Position numbers and translations under genes: made by a program. Below, piece after piece: positions 45,740-55,862 of a stretch of DNA of 64,000 nt. Numbering within the stretch: the first letter of the stretch is position 1; each line of letters begins with the position of its first letter. Under the pieces are notes generated by a model, which saw nothing but the letters and a program-made list of their open reading frames with translations, was not told the DNA's origin and did not search any database. The stretch is from Salimicrobium flavidum. Lineage in GTDB: Bacteria > Bacillota > Bacilli > Bacillales > Halobacillaceae. The stretch covers positions 105,468 to 169,467 of the forward strand of contig NZ_FTOC01000006.1 of NCBI RefSeq assembly GCF_900156645.1, read 5' to 3'.

Positions 45740-45812
45740 TGGAGCATGCCGGGCTCGAACCGGCGACCTCATGGCTGCCAGCCATGCGCTCTCCCAACTG
45801 AGCTAATGCCCC
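45740..45812 (-). tRNA. tRNA-Ala (GGC)
   Basis: 73-nt cloverleaf on the minus strand: acceptor GGGGCAT / ATGCTCC with the G3-U70 identity pair of alanine tRNAs, D arm with AGCTCAGTTGGGAGAGC, anticodon stem-loop ATGGCTGGCAGCCAT with anticodon GGC, T arm GCCGGTTCGAGCCCGGC. The CCA end is not encoded. A 32-bp part is duplicated 1.25 kb away as an att relic. Confidence 0.95.
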
Positions 45813-45836
45813 GTAATTAAAATTTCGACACTAATC

Positions 45837-45865
45837 ATTATAATCGTCCCTCCTCTATTTGACAA
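45837..45865 (-). promoter_or_regulatory. Promoter of tRNA-Ala
   Basis: Minus strand TTGTCA (45860-45865), 17-bp spacer, TATAAT (45837-45842). Confidence 0.75.
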
Positions 45866-45893
45866 GAAGAAATTTCAGGCTCTTTTCACTTTT

Positions 45894-45907
45894 AGGACAT
45901 ATGTCCT
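45894..45907 (+). promoter_or_regulatory. 14-bp palindrome before the YdcZ-Crp-YdcZ cluster
   Basis: AGGACATATGTCCT, perfect dyad 57 bp upstream of the first ydcZ start. Candidate site for the Crp/Fnr-type regulator encoded in the cluster (inference). Confidence 0.45.
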
Positions 45908-45964
45908 TTTCTATTATAGGATTCTGTTATTAAATGGTATAAGATAAGAAGGAGGAACGGTTAT

Positions 45965-46390
45965 ATGAAAGGAATACTATTTGCGATCATCGCAGGCCTC
46001 AGCATCACGATGCAGGGCATTTTCAATTCCAGCATGAGCCAGGTGATCAGCGGCTGGCACACGACGGTGATCGTCCACCTCGTCGGCTTCGCGATCGCGC
46101 TCATCGTCTATACACTCACGCGGGACGGAGACATAAGAAACATCACTTCCATCCGCCCGTTGTACATTACCGGCGGTACGTTCGGAGTCATCGTCATCTT
46201 TTCGGAACTGGTCGCTTTCAATGAGCTCGGGCCCGCTTCCGCGATCGCCATTTTACTCGTCGCCCAGCTGCTTGCAGCATTCATCGTGGAGCTGAAAGGC
46301 TGGTTCGAAGAGAAGAAGCTCCAGGTCAAAGGCTATCAGCTTGCCGGAGTGGCCCTGATGATTACAGGAGTTGTCCTATTTAAGCTATAG
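45965..46390 (+). CDS. YdcZ-type DMT transporter, first half-unit
   Basis: 141 residues with four or five hydrophobic segments; GILFAIIAGLSITMQGIFNSSMS, YITGGTFGVIVIFSELVAFNELGPASAIAILLVAQLL and a final GVALMITGVVLFKL match the small YdcZ (DUF606) half-transporters, which act as pairs. ATG with AAGGAGG nine bases upstream. A Crp/Fnr-type regulator and a second YdcZ gene follow, so the two half-proteins probably form a heterodimeric exporter. Substrate unknown. Confidence 0.85.
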   Translation: MKGILFAIIAGLSITMQGIFNSSMSQVISGWHTTVIVHLVGFAIALIVYTLTRDGDIRNITSIRPLYITGGTFGVIVIFSELVAFNELGPASAIAILLVAQLLAAFIVELKGWFEEKKLQVKGYQLAGVALMITGVVLFKL

Positions 46391-46396
46391 CCAAGT

Positions 46397-46529
46397 TTTT
46401 CATCGGAACGGAAGGTGGAGACGCCTGCGGGAATAGCATGAACCGAAAATCACCCGAAACGACCTATGGGAGGTTCGGGAAGTTGAGGCCATGCCCGCGG
46501 CAAGCTTCCACCTGAAAAGACGATGAAAA
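46397..46529 (+). repeat. Dispersed Bacillaceae repeat, copy 5
   Basis: GGAACGGAAGGTGGAGACGC at the left and CCCGCGGCAAGCTTCCACC at the right, as in copy 1. Flanking arms are TTTTCATC (46397-46404) and GATGAAAA (46522-46529), perfectly complementary but different from those of copy 1. Confidence 0.7.
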
Positions 46530-46564
46530 GTTAACAGAGTCAAACTTGTAAGGTGGAATCCAAA

Positions 46565-47263
46565 ATGAAAAAAGTCTCAGATGCTCCCCGTTTCAAAGAA
46601 TACCTATCGAAGTTCGGTTTTGACAAAACATTCTCCCCATCGTCCGTAGCGTCCATGGAGTTATACGACATGACCCAGGGAGAAGTTCTTTGGGAAAAAG
46701 AAGACACCCTGGAGCACCTGTATTTTCTCGTCGAAGGGAAAATCAAAATCCATACGACCTCCCCGGAAGGAAAAGGGCTCATCCTCCGCTTCAAAGACCC
46801 GCTCGCGGTGATCGGAGACGTGGAGTATGTAAAGGGTACAGAAGTCTTCCATACCGTGGAAGCGGTGACGGACGGTTATTTTCTCGTCATCCCTTTCCGA
46901 CAGCTGAAACAGGAAGAACAGGAAAATACGGCCTTCTTACACTTCCTTCTCGATGTCATCACACATAAATTCTATACAGAAGCGCACGCATCGACGCTCA
47001 ATATGCTTCATGACGTCGATGTGCGGCTCGCCAGCTACCTTCTCAGCCTGACTGATGACGGGAAAGGGTCGATGTTCCACGAAGAGATGCGTACCGAAAC
47101 GCTCAAGGAAACCGCTGAAGTCATCGGCACCAGTTACCGTCATCTGAACCGCGTCCTGCGGGATTTTCAGAACGAAGGCATACTCGAGAAGCATCGAGGC
47201 ATCATCAAAATCAAAAATATCGATTTGCTCCGCACGAAAGCGGAAGGAAATATTTACGAATAA
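46565..47263 (+). CDS. Crp/Fnr-family transcriptional regulator (YeiL-like)
   Basis: 232 residues. An N-terminal cyclic-nucleotide-binding-like beta domain (about 30-130: LEHLYFLVEGKIKIHTTSPEGK and the GDVEYVKG turn) is followed by a helical linker and a C-terminal winged HTH (ETAEVIGTSYRHLNRVLRDF, about 180-200). The SYRHL recognition helix resembles E. coli YeiL. There is no cysteine cluster, so an Fe-S sensor is unlikely. ATG at 46565 is nine bases from AAGGTGG; a GTG at 46553 lies within that site. It lies between two ydcZ half-transporter genes, which it probably controls. Confidence 0.88.
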   Translation: MKKVSDAPRFKEYLSKFGFDKTFSPSSVASMELYDMTQGEVLWEKEDTLEHLYFLVEGKIKIHTTSPEGKGLILRFKDPLAVIGDVEYVKGTEVFHTVEAVTDGYFLVIPFRQLKQEEQENTAFLHFLLDVITHKFYTEAHASTLNMLHDVDVRLASYLLSLTDDGKGSMFHEEMRTETLKETAEVIGTSYRHLNRVLRDFQNEGILEKHRGIIKIKNIDLLRTKAEGNIYE

Positions 47264-47275
47264 GGAGGCTTACCC

Positions 47276-47767
47276 ATGATCGGAGTATTATTTTCCATTC
47301 TCGCCGGAGTACTGATCAGTACCCAAAACATTTTCAACACACGCATGAGCGGTAAAATAGGCTCGTGGGGAACGACGACGGTCGTTCTCGGCCTCGGACT
47401 CGTCGCTTCTCTCATCGTATTCTTCATCGTCGATGATACTCCGCTTTTCGCCTTGGGAGGTATCAACCCCATCTTTCTATTCAGCGGCGTTTTCGGAGTG
47501 ACGCTCGTCTACTGTCTGATGCGCGGCATGGCGATTTTAGGACCGGCCTATACCGTATCGATCACCATGGTCTCGCAACTCGCGGTCGCCTCGGTCGTCG
47601 ACACGTTCGGACTGTTCCACTTCGAACCGGTGCCTTTTACCTGGACGAAAGCTCTCGGCCTATCCATCCTGGTCGTCGGCATTCTCGTATTCAAGCTCGG
47701 CCACCGCCTACCGGTGTTCCAAAAGAGAACAAAAAGCGAAGAAGCATATGTACAGGAAGCGAGATGA
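47276..47767 (+). CDS. YdcZ-type DMT transporter, second half-unit
   Basis: 163 residues with five hydrophobic segments. GVLFSILAGVLISTQNIFNTRMSGKIGSW, PIFLFSGVFGVTLVYCLMRGMAILGPAYTVSITMVSQL and SILVVGILVFKLG mirror the first unit and the YdcZ family. ATG has AAGGAGG eight bases upstream and follows the Crp-type gene by 12 bp. It probably pairs with the protein from 45965. A soluble tail with RTKSEEAYVQEAR closes the protein. Confidence 0.86.
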   Translation: MIGVLFSILAGVLISTQNIFNTRMSGKIGSWGTTTVVLGLGLVASLIVFFIVDDTPLFALGGINPIFLFSGVFGVTLVYCLMRGMAILGPAYTVSITMVSQLAVASVVDTFGLFHFEPVPFTWTKALGLSILVVGILVFKLGHRLPVFQKRTKSEEAYVQEAR

Positions 47768-47772
47768 CAACA

Positions 47773-49935
47773 TCACGCTTCCTGTTTTTCTTTGGAAAGA
47801 AGTCCCCTCTCGACACACGTTTCCAGAAGAAGCTCTTTGTACCCGACGTCCTCAAAATGAATCACGATCAAATCACCGCTGTACTCCATAAGTGTTCCGC
47901 GACCAAAAGTCTTGTGGATGATGGGAGTACCGGGGTCCATCCCTTCAAAAGAAGAAGTATCCACTTTGTTCTCTTTCTCTTTATGATTCGTTTTTTTCGT
48001 CCCCGTAATGGCGCGCACATTGTGCACAAACGTTGATTCTTTCACCCGTTCATTCCCGAGATAATGATAAGTAAGCAACTCGAGGCGGGAGCGGGCCCGG
48101 GTCATCCCGACGTAGAACAGACGGGCCGCTTCTTCCATCGTTTCCCGCTCCCCGTCGCGATAATCTTCGATGTCATCGTTCGACGGAATGATGCCGTCCA
48201 CGAGATCGATCATATACACCGAATCGAACTCCAGCCCCTTCGCGCTGTGGAATGTCGTCAGCGTCAGCGAACTTTCTCTGGAGTGGGCGCTCTTCACAAG
48301 TTCCTCCAGCTCCCTCAAACGGAACGCAAAGTCTTTCAGAGAGTCACAGCTCCCGGCGATACGGATGAGCACATCAAGCGTACCGAACAGCTGATCCGCA
48401 CGGAATCCGAAGTTATCGACCATTTTCCGCAAAACCCGGTCATACCCGAGCTTTTCCCGTATGGTAATAATCGCCTGGTCGGGAGCCATGCCATTGATAT
48501 CACGGAACGTCTGCTTCGCTTTCGGGATCGCCTTCTTCTGATATTCCTGGATATCCAGGTTCAGCAGCTGATCGAACAGCGATCCGTCCGTCTGCCTGTT
48601 CTTCAACAGAGTCATCTGCTTCTTCGAGATGTAGGCGTTGAATTTCGTATGGATCTTTTCTAAGATATCGATTCTGCTATCGTTGTAGGAAAACCGGAGA
48701 AAATTCAGGATGTCTTCGACGATCCAGTGTTTGAAGAACTTCGCCTCCGAATCTTTCATATAAAAATCGATACCGGCCCGGTCGAGCTGATCGACGAGTG
48801 GAATGACCGAAGAATGATTCCGATACAAAACGGCGACCTCTTCTTCGCCACGCTTCTCTCTGATCTGCCCGACGACGTAATCGAGCTGTTTCTCATCATT
48901 CTGGAACGTGTGGATATCAACGGCCTCCTGTGATTCGTTCGGGGTCGTCATCTCTTTCTCATAGCGGTCCACATTACGTTTGATGAACCGATTGGCGACG
49001 TGAACGATTTCCTGGGAGGAACGGTAATTTTCCGTCATCGTCAGCACCGTTGCATCGGGATAGGTCTTTTCAAACTGAAGAAGTTTGTCCACCTCAGCTC
49101 CGCGCCACCCGAAAATCGACTGGTCATCATCCGCGACGAGACAGATGTTATTGTCCGGAGCGGCCAGCATCTCGACGATTTCGTGCTGGACGACAGAGTT
49201 GTCCTGACTTTCATCTGTCAGCACGTAATCGAACCGCTCCTGGTACTTCTTCAGCATTTCTTCGTTCTCGCGGAGGATTTCATGCCCGAACGTCAGCATA
49301 TCATCGAAATCGAGAAGCGTGACCTCGGCTTCTGTCTGTTTGAAAGATTCATAGGCCTTGAACACTTCAGGCGCGTTCTTCGCCTGACAGGATACCTTCT
49401 CCAATTCTTTCCCTTCGAGCATCCGGTTTTTCACCAGGCTGATGAAGCTCATCAGATCGTCCATCTCTTCCTCTGTCGGTTGCGCACCGTTCACGTCTTC
49501 GTACACCTTTTTCAGAATGAAGGTCTTGTGGAGAGGAAGGCCATTCGCCAGTCTTCCTTTATTCCCTCCTCCTTCGATCAGTTGATAAGGAATCTTTTCA
49601 CGGGACATGAACTCCCGGACCACTTTGTAAGCGAAACTGTGAATCGTCGAGAACGATACCCGCTCGTCGGACCATCCGGAAAAGTAATCATCGAAGCGCC
49701 TGGACATATCACGGGCTGAAGCTTTACTGAACGTGACGGCCATGATTCTATCCGGGCTCACCCGCTTCTCGAACAGCAGATAAGCGATCTTCATATTCAG
49801 CGTCGTCGTCTTCCCGGACCCGGGAGAAGCGAGCAGAAGCAGAGGACCCTCTGTATGAAGGACAGCCTGTTGCTGGGATTCATTCAACTCTATACCTGTT
49901 TGCTCTTTCATTCTGTCGAAAAATGTATCAGACAT
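47773..49935 (-). CDS. UvrD/PcrA-like superfamily 1 helicase (YjcD type)
   Basis: ATP-driven 3'-5' DNA helicase for repair or conflict resolution. 720 residues: Q motif LNESQQQAV, Walker A ASPGSGKTTT (about 36-45), FSTIHSFAY, DDQSIFGWRGAE, ENYRSSQEIV, TFHSAKGLEFD and FYVGMTRARSRL (motifs I to VI in order), then a C-terminal Tudor-like region TPIIHKTFGRGTLMEY around 660-700 as in PcrA. B. subtilis YjcD is the closest type I can name. ATG with AAAGGAG upstream. The 340 bp to katG hold only promoters and a weak hairpin (CGCTGGA / TCCAGTG near 50122-50140). Confidence 0.93.
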   Translation of the reverse strand: MSDTFFDRMKEQTGIELNESQQQAVLHTEGPLLLLASPGSGKTTTLNMKIAYLLFEKRVSPDRIMAVTFSKASARDMSRRFDDYFSGWSDERVSFSTIHSFAYKVVREFMSREKIPYQLIEGGGNKGRLANGLPLHKTFILKKVYEDVNGAQPTEEEMDDLMSFISLVKNRMLEGKELEKVSCQAKNAPEVFKAYESFKQTEAEVTLLDFDDMLTFGHEILRENEEMLKKYQERFDYVLTDESQDNSVVQHEIVEMLAAPDNNICLVADDDQSIFGWRGAEVDKLLQFEKTYPDATVLTMTENYRSSQEIVHVANRFIKRNVDRYEKEMTTPNESQEAVDIHTFQNDEKQLDYVVGQIREKRGEEEVAVLYRNHSSVIPLVDQLDRAGIDFYMKDSEAKFFKHWIVEDILNFLRFSYNDSRIDILEKIHTKFNAYISKKQMTLLKNRQTDGSLFDQLLNLDIQEYQKKAIPKAKQTFRDINGMAPDQAIITIREKLGYDRVLRKMVDNFGFRADQLFGTLDVLIRIAGSCDSLKDFAFRLRELEELVKSAHSRESSLTLTTFHSAKGLEFDSVYMIDLVDGIIPSNDDIEDYRDGERETMEEAARLFYVGMTRARSRLELLTYHYLGNERVKESTFVHNVRAITGTKKTNHKEKENKVDTSSFEGMDPGTPIIHKTFGRGTLMEYSGDLIVIHFEDVGYKELLLETCVERGLLSKEKQEA

Positions 49936-50195
49936 ACGGCTTCTCCTTTACTCTCTACATTTGAAACGTTCATCTTTCTGTTATACTCACTATCCTCCAT
50001 CATATCACGTACGGGAAGCGGAGATATACACTTAAACCTGCGCTTCTTCCTCATTGAGAATATCCACAAAGGCTCCTGTTCAAAATTATCTTATATAAGT
50101 CATATTTGTTATAATTGAAACACGCTGGACTTTTCCAGTGTTCACCACGCATTCAAAACTCCATATTACCAATTATTCAAATTAACGCTTATCGC

Positions 50196-50224
50196 TTTCA
50201 ATTCCGTGAATAATTTATTATAAT
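50196..50224 (+). promoter_or_regulatory. katG promoter
   Basis: TTTCAA (50196-50201), 17-bp spacer, TATAAT (50219-50224). Confidence 0.65.
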
Positions 50225-50230
50225 TATAAT
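50217..50230 (+). promoter_or_regulatory. PerR-like palindrome over the katG -10
   Basis: ATTATAATTATAAT, perfect 14-bp palindrome overlapping the -10 box; a second TTATAATTATT follows at 50241-50251. Both resemble the PerR box TTATAAT-N-ATTATAA, so peroxide induction is expected. Confidence 0.55.
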
Positions 50231-50263
50231 CTGAGATTCATTATAATTATTCACCATAACTAA

Positions 50264-52492
<2,229 letters not shown>

Positions 52493-52504
52493 TAGCTAAC
52501 ACTA

Positions 52505-52538
52505 AACCCTCCTGCTGCTACAGCGGGAGGGTTATTTT
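52505..52538. terminator. Bidirectional terminator after katG
   Basis: 13-bp stem AACCCTCCTGCTG / CAGCGGGAGGGTT (one T-G pair), 3-base loop, T-run. Confidence 0.92.
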
Positions 52539-53164
52539 TCGTTAGACATCACATCATACCAGGGAGCACCTGCGAGAGCCTTGGAAACCTGCTCCTTTCT
52601 TTCTCTGAGAATCGTATCGTTGAAGGATTCCTCTCCTTCAAGAACCCGTATCGTTTTTTGGATCTCCGCACGTACTTTCTTGTAGTCGATTTCTTCCCAC
52701 AACTGCAAATAAGGGATGTAGTCCCTCTTGCCCCTTTCTTTTATTTTCTCAAGCATCAGAAGAATCATCCTCCGATTCCTGTCTTTCAAATACGTCATAT
52801 CGGGGTTTATCTTCCCTTCCAAAAGCCACACTTCCCACTCCTCGATCAGCTCATCGGCATACTGATCAGACTGGACAAGCCACCCTCTATCCGTAAAGAC
52901 AAGGAGAGGCAGCCTCCCGAACTTTTCTGTTTCCAGAAAATCATGGCGGATCATCCAATTGATTTTCTTTTGCACTTCTTCCCATTTCATCCCTTTGTAA
53001 AAGCCATATCCTTTGTACTGATCCAGCCCGAATTCAAATATTTTCTTCTCTTTCGACCCCTTCAGCATCTTAGTCAGGAGCGTTTTCCCACCTTGAGCGA
53101 TGAGTGGATCGGCTGCATGAAGGATATATCTGATTTCCTTTTCCGTTAAAGGAGGCATGCTCAT
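52532..53164 (-). CDS. RQC-domain DNA-binding protein (RQC-minor-1-like)
   Basis: 210-residue protein resembling the stand-alone RQC-minor-1 family: ILHAADPLIAQGGKTLLTKMLKGSKEKK and FGLDQYKGYG at about 14-50 form the winged-helix RQC domain that RecQ helicases use to bind DNA; RLPLLVFTDRGWLV continues it. No helicase motor is present. The C-terminal half (about 95-210) is helical and charged. ATG has AGGGGA upstream. Partner and role unknown; it lies convergent with katG. Confidence 0.72.
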   Translation of the reverse strand: MSMPPLTEKEIRYILHAADPLIAQGGKTLLTKMLKGSKEKKIFEFGLDQYKGYGFYKGMKWEEVQKKINWMIRHDFLETEKFGRLPLLVFTDRGWLVQSDQYADELIEEWEVWLLEGKINPDMTYLKDRNRRMILLMLEKIKERGKRDYIPYLQLWEEIDYKKVRAEIQKTIRVLEGEESFNDTILRERKEQVSKALAGAPWYDVMSNEK

Positions 53165-53349
53165 TTCTTATTTCCCCTTTCTGAAAATGAATTGAATTAC
53201 AACAAACCGGGCTCCCCGTTTAAATTCCCCAGAACATGGGAAAGAAAAATGTAGTTGTCTACTATTTTCCCTGATTAAAAGATTTCATGTCTCGGAAGCT
53301 GACAACCGATCACATGTAATAATCATTCCTTAAGGAGGAATAGCATACT

Positions 53350-54135
53350 ATGAGTAAAACGATTTTCATTACCGGAGCCGGCACCGGCCTCGGAAAAGGA
53401 ACAGCTATCGGTCTGGCCAAAAAAGGTCATCACGTAATCGCCGCCGTCGAAATCATGGCGCAGATCACCAGTCTCCGCGAAGAAGCGGAAGCGGCAGGTG
53501 TGAGTCTTGAAGTGATCAAACTCGATATCACCAATAAACGGGATCAGCAGTTGATCGATGACTACGACTATGACATTTTCGTCGCGAATGCGGCTATCGG
53601 TGAAGGCGGACCTATCGCCGAAATACCGGTCGACCGGGTACGTGACATTTTCGAAACGAACGTATTCAGCACGCTTGAAACCGCCCAGATCGCTGCCAAT
53701 AAATTCGTGAATAAAAAGCAGGGCAAAATCATCTTTCTCAGCTCCATCGTCGGCGTAGTAGGTATGCCGTACCTCGCAGCCTATGCCTCCACGAAACACG
53801 CCATCGAAGCTTTCGCGAAAGCTATGAAAGCGGAGCTTGAGGAATTCAACGTGCAGGTAGCGACGATCAATCCAGGACCATTCGAAACAGGCTTCAACGA
53901 CAGGATGTTTGAAGAAAGATTGAAATGGTATGATCCAAAAGAAAACTTCACTCCGGAAGAGTCGATGAGCGACCTGAAAGAATTGCTCGACAACCAGTAC
54001 GACCCTGACGATATGATTGCGAAAATGGTCGAAGTGATCGAAGCGGATCATCATGCCTTCCGTACAGCCTATCCACAGGAGATCGAAGACCAGATGAAAG
54101 ATGAAGAACAAAAAGCCTGGAACTCTCGCGTTTAG
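53350..54135 (+). CDS. SDR-family oxidoreductase
   Basis: NAD(P)-dependent short-chain dehydrogenase of 261 residues. The nucleotide motif TGAGTGLGKGTA (7-18) is standard; VANAAIGEGG near 77 supplies the NAG-like motif, Ser in FLSSIVG and the active-site YAAYASTKH (Tyr-x3-Lys) near 140 complete the catalytic set. The C-terminal loop GPFETGFNDRMFEE shapes the substrate pocket. ATG 53350 has AAGGAGG upstream at a rather long 12-base distance. Single gene. Substrate unknown. Confidence 0.9.
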   Translation: MSKTIFITGAGTGLGKGTAIGLAKKGHHVIAAVEIMAQITSLREEAEAAGVSLEVIKLDITNKRDQQLIDDYDYDIFVANAAIGEGGPIAEIPVDRVRDIFETNVFSTLETAQIAANKFVNKKQGKIIFLSSIVGVVGMPYLAAYASTKHAIEAFAKAMKAELEEFNVQVATINPGPFETGFNDRMFEERLKWYDPKENFTPEESMSDLKELLDNQYDPDDMIAKMVEVIEADHHAFRTAYPQEIEDQMKDEEQKAWNSRV

Positions 54136-54154
54136 AAATGAAGTAGCCCCGAGA

Positions 54155-54184
54155 CTGAAGCTGAAGAATATTCTTCGGCTTCAG
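54155..54184. terminator. Stem-loop after the SDR gene
   Basis: CTGAAGC-TGAAGAA / TTCTTCGGCTTCAG, about 13 pairs with one G-U around TA; T-rich but no clean T-run follows. Confidence 0.55.
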
Positions 54185-54297
54185 CCTTTGTACTTTCGAT
54201 TTTTCTTTCGTGAGGATATTAATAGTGCAGGGAATAAACAAGGCTATTCAACCCGGCAACCGTACTATTCTACGTTATTTACCTTCAGAATCTACAA

Positions 54298-54330
54298 AAC
54301 CCTCCTGCTGAATCAGAAGGAGGGTTATTT
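54298..54330. terminator. Bidirectional terminator
   Basis: 9-bp stem AACCCTCCT / AGGAGGGTT (54298-54306 with 54318-54326) before ATTTTAA; serves the minus-strand gene ending at 54346. Confidence 0.75.
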
Positions 54331-54345
54331 TAATGCCTGAAATAT

Positions 54346-54684
54346 CTACGCCTCGATTTTCCCGAGCTTCACCAGCCTGGCTTTAATCGATGCTTTCGTC
54401 CTTCCATGTGCTTCGGTCAGTTCAATAATGGATTGGCCTTTATCATAAGCTTCAGCCAGCAAGCCTTCTTCTTCTTCGTTCCAGGCTTTCCCTGCATTTG
54501 CAGGTAAAGCACCTTGACGTTTTTCGTACTTTTCTATTCTTTCTAACCCTTTCATCGCTAACAAAAGAGCTCTTACCGTATCCGGATGCTGATAAGGACT
54601 GTCCTCAGGAAATACCTCTCCTGTATAAGGATTAACACCATCACTCAAAAGAGAAATAATTTCGGTCGCTTTTCTCGTTTCCAT
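54346..54684 (-). CDS. Small SANT/HTH-like protein
   Basis: 112 residues. The N-terminal part ILSLLSDGVNPYTGEVFPEDSPYQHPDTVRALL-type segment (starting EIISLLSDGVNPYTGEV) is shared by a family of uncharacterised Bacillus proteins; the C-terminal 45 residues, AWNEEEEGLLAEAYDKGQS then IIELTEAHGRTKASIKARL, look like a Myb/SANT-type helix-turn-helix. Nucleic-acid binding is therefore likely. ATG has AGAGGAATG upstream. Context gives no further hint. Confidence 0.7.
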   Translation of the reverse strand: METRKATEIISLLSDGVNPYTGEVFPEDSPYQHPDTVRALLLAMKGLERIEKYEKRQGALPANAGKAWNEEEEGLLAEAYDKGQSIIELTEAHGRTKASIKARLVKLGKIEA

Positions 54685-54814
54685 TTCTTCATTCCTCTCG
54701 TAGGGAAGTTATAATCGGGGGATTTTCATGGAGGTGCATTAATAACTACTATTCGACAAAACCTGTTGAAACCCTTTTTTCTACCAGAGAGAAGGACTCA
54801 ACAGGAAGATGAAG

Positions 54815-55145
54815 GGTTCTCCACAGTGAAATGTGTTGATTTCTTCTTCTAACGTATAATTCTTGTTTATTTCTAAGCCGGAGAGCCACGCTATATACGA
54901 ATCCAGAGGTTAAAGTGATACATATTTGGGCAACTATAACTGTGCCTTTTCCGTGTTTTGATCAGGTTATTAATACCTTCAAGTCTAGCGTTCGTCACTT
55001 GTACTTGAAGTGATTCAGTATTTTCTCTTTTCACTTCAGAATAGTTTTCAAGATGTATCTGGTAGCGCTCGCCACTTTGAAAAGATAATGGTTCACCATT
55101 ATTCCAGAGCTTTTTGCGTGTTTTATAACTCTTGGAACGATGCAC
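54815..55145 (-). mobile_element. ISL3-family element relic (3' end)
   Basis: Minus-strand frame 54891-55145 encodes 84 residues resembling the end of an ISL3-type transposase: QVTNARLEGINNLIKTRKRHSY, then MYHFNLWIRI; other parts are eroded. About 70 bp beyond the stop, the plus strand begins GGTTCTCCACAGTGAAATG, which resembles the terminal repeat GGCTCTCCC of the ISL3 element at 63309. Start, N-terminus and left end are missing. A further inverted pair CCTGTTGA / TCAACAGG (54762-54769, 54798-54805) lies just outside. Confidence 0.65.
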
Positions 55146-55271
55146 TCCCGGAACTTCTGAAGCGCAACCCCCTGCTTTTTCAATTCGGGATTTTCTCCTC
55201 CCCCACCAAAGCCCCAGTATTAATTGTCACTTTTTCATCATACCCAAATTCTCTAAGATGAAAGTACAAAG

Positions 55272-55454
55272 TCATTGTTCCACTCCCAATAGTATTAATA
55301 AAATAGCCGCGGATGAAGTAAGAATAACTGAAAACGATAATATTATAGTAAGATAATTAATCTGTTCTGCATTTTTATATTTTCTATGCTCTTGCAACAA
55401 AAGATGAATGCATAGTAACAGAGGAAAAAAAGAAAAGATTAAAGTAAAATTCAT
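55272..55454 (-). CDS. Small two-helix membrane protein
   Basis: 60 residues: MNFTLIFSFFPLLLCIHLLL, a short charged loop EHRKYKNAEQ, then ILSFSVILTSSAAILLILLG. ATG at 55454 has GGAAGGTG five to six bases upstream. Not recognised; type I toxin-like or holin-like size but no other support. AT-rich surroundings with IS and decayed genes suggest recent acquisition. Confidence 0.45.
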   Translation of the reverse strand: MNFTLIFSFFPLLLCIHLLLQEHRKYKNAEQINYLTIILSFSVILTSSAAILLILLGVEQ

Positions 55455-55479
55455 TGGTACACCTTCCAATATTTTTTAG

Positions 55480-55727
55480 TTATGAACAATGATTTATTAT
55501 TTTTATTTTTGATAGAACACCGAGTATCATTGTAATGATTCCTGGCATCGGAATCTCTGGCCACGGAACAAAATAGTTATCAGCACTATGCCGCCGTAAT
55601 AATCAGGCATGTCATTAAATGAAAAAACAAGTATCAGGAATAGGCCTACCCACCCGAAGATCGTATCTTGTCTTCAGAATATCCCATATATCCCCTCTCT
55701 TAGTTTGATAAATAAAAACTCAGGCAC
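55480..55727 (-). pseudogene. Decayed small membrane protein gene
   Basis: A good site AGGAGGTGG precedes GTG at 55727. The frame reads EFLFIKLREGIYGIF, hits TGA, resumes RQDTIFGWVGLFLILVFS and DMPDYYGGIVLITILF, and needs one frameshift to end with PWPEIPMPGIITMILGVLS before TAA at 55480. Restoring both gives about 81 residues with two hydrophobic segments. One stop and one shift indicate a pseudogene, or recoding (less likely). Confidence 0.45.
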
Positions 55728-55862
55728 ATTTCCACCTCCTGTTTTTTGATACTCACTCTTAAAATGAAAATACAACATTATTGTACCTAAGACTTTTCTC
55801 CTGCAACAAATAAGGGTATGATTAAACGAGCTGAAAAATATAAAGGAGCTTGAGGAGCGACT

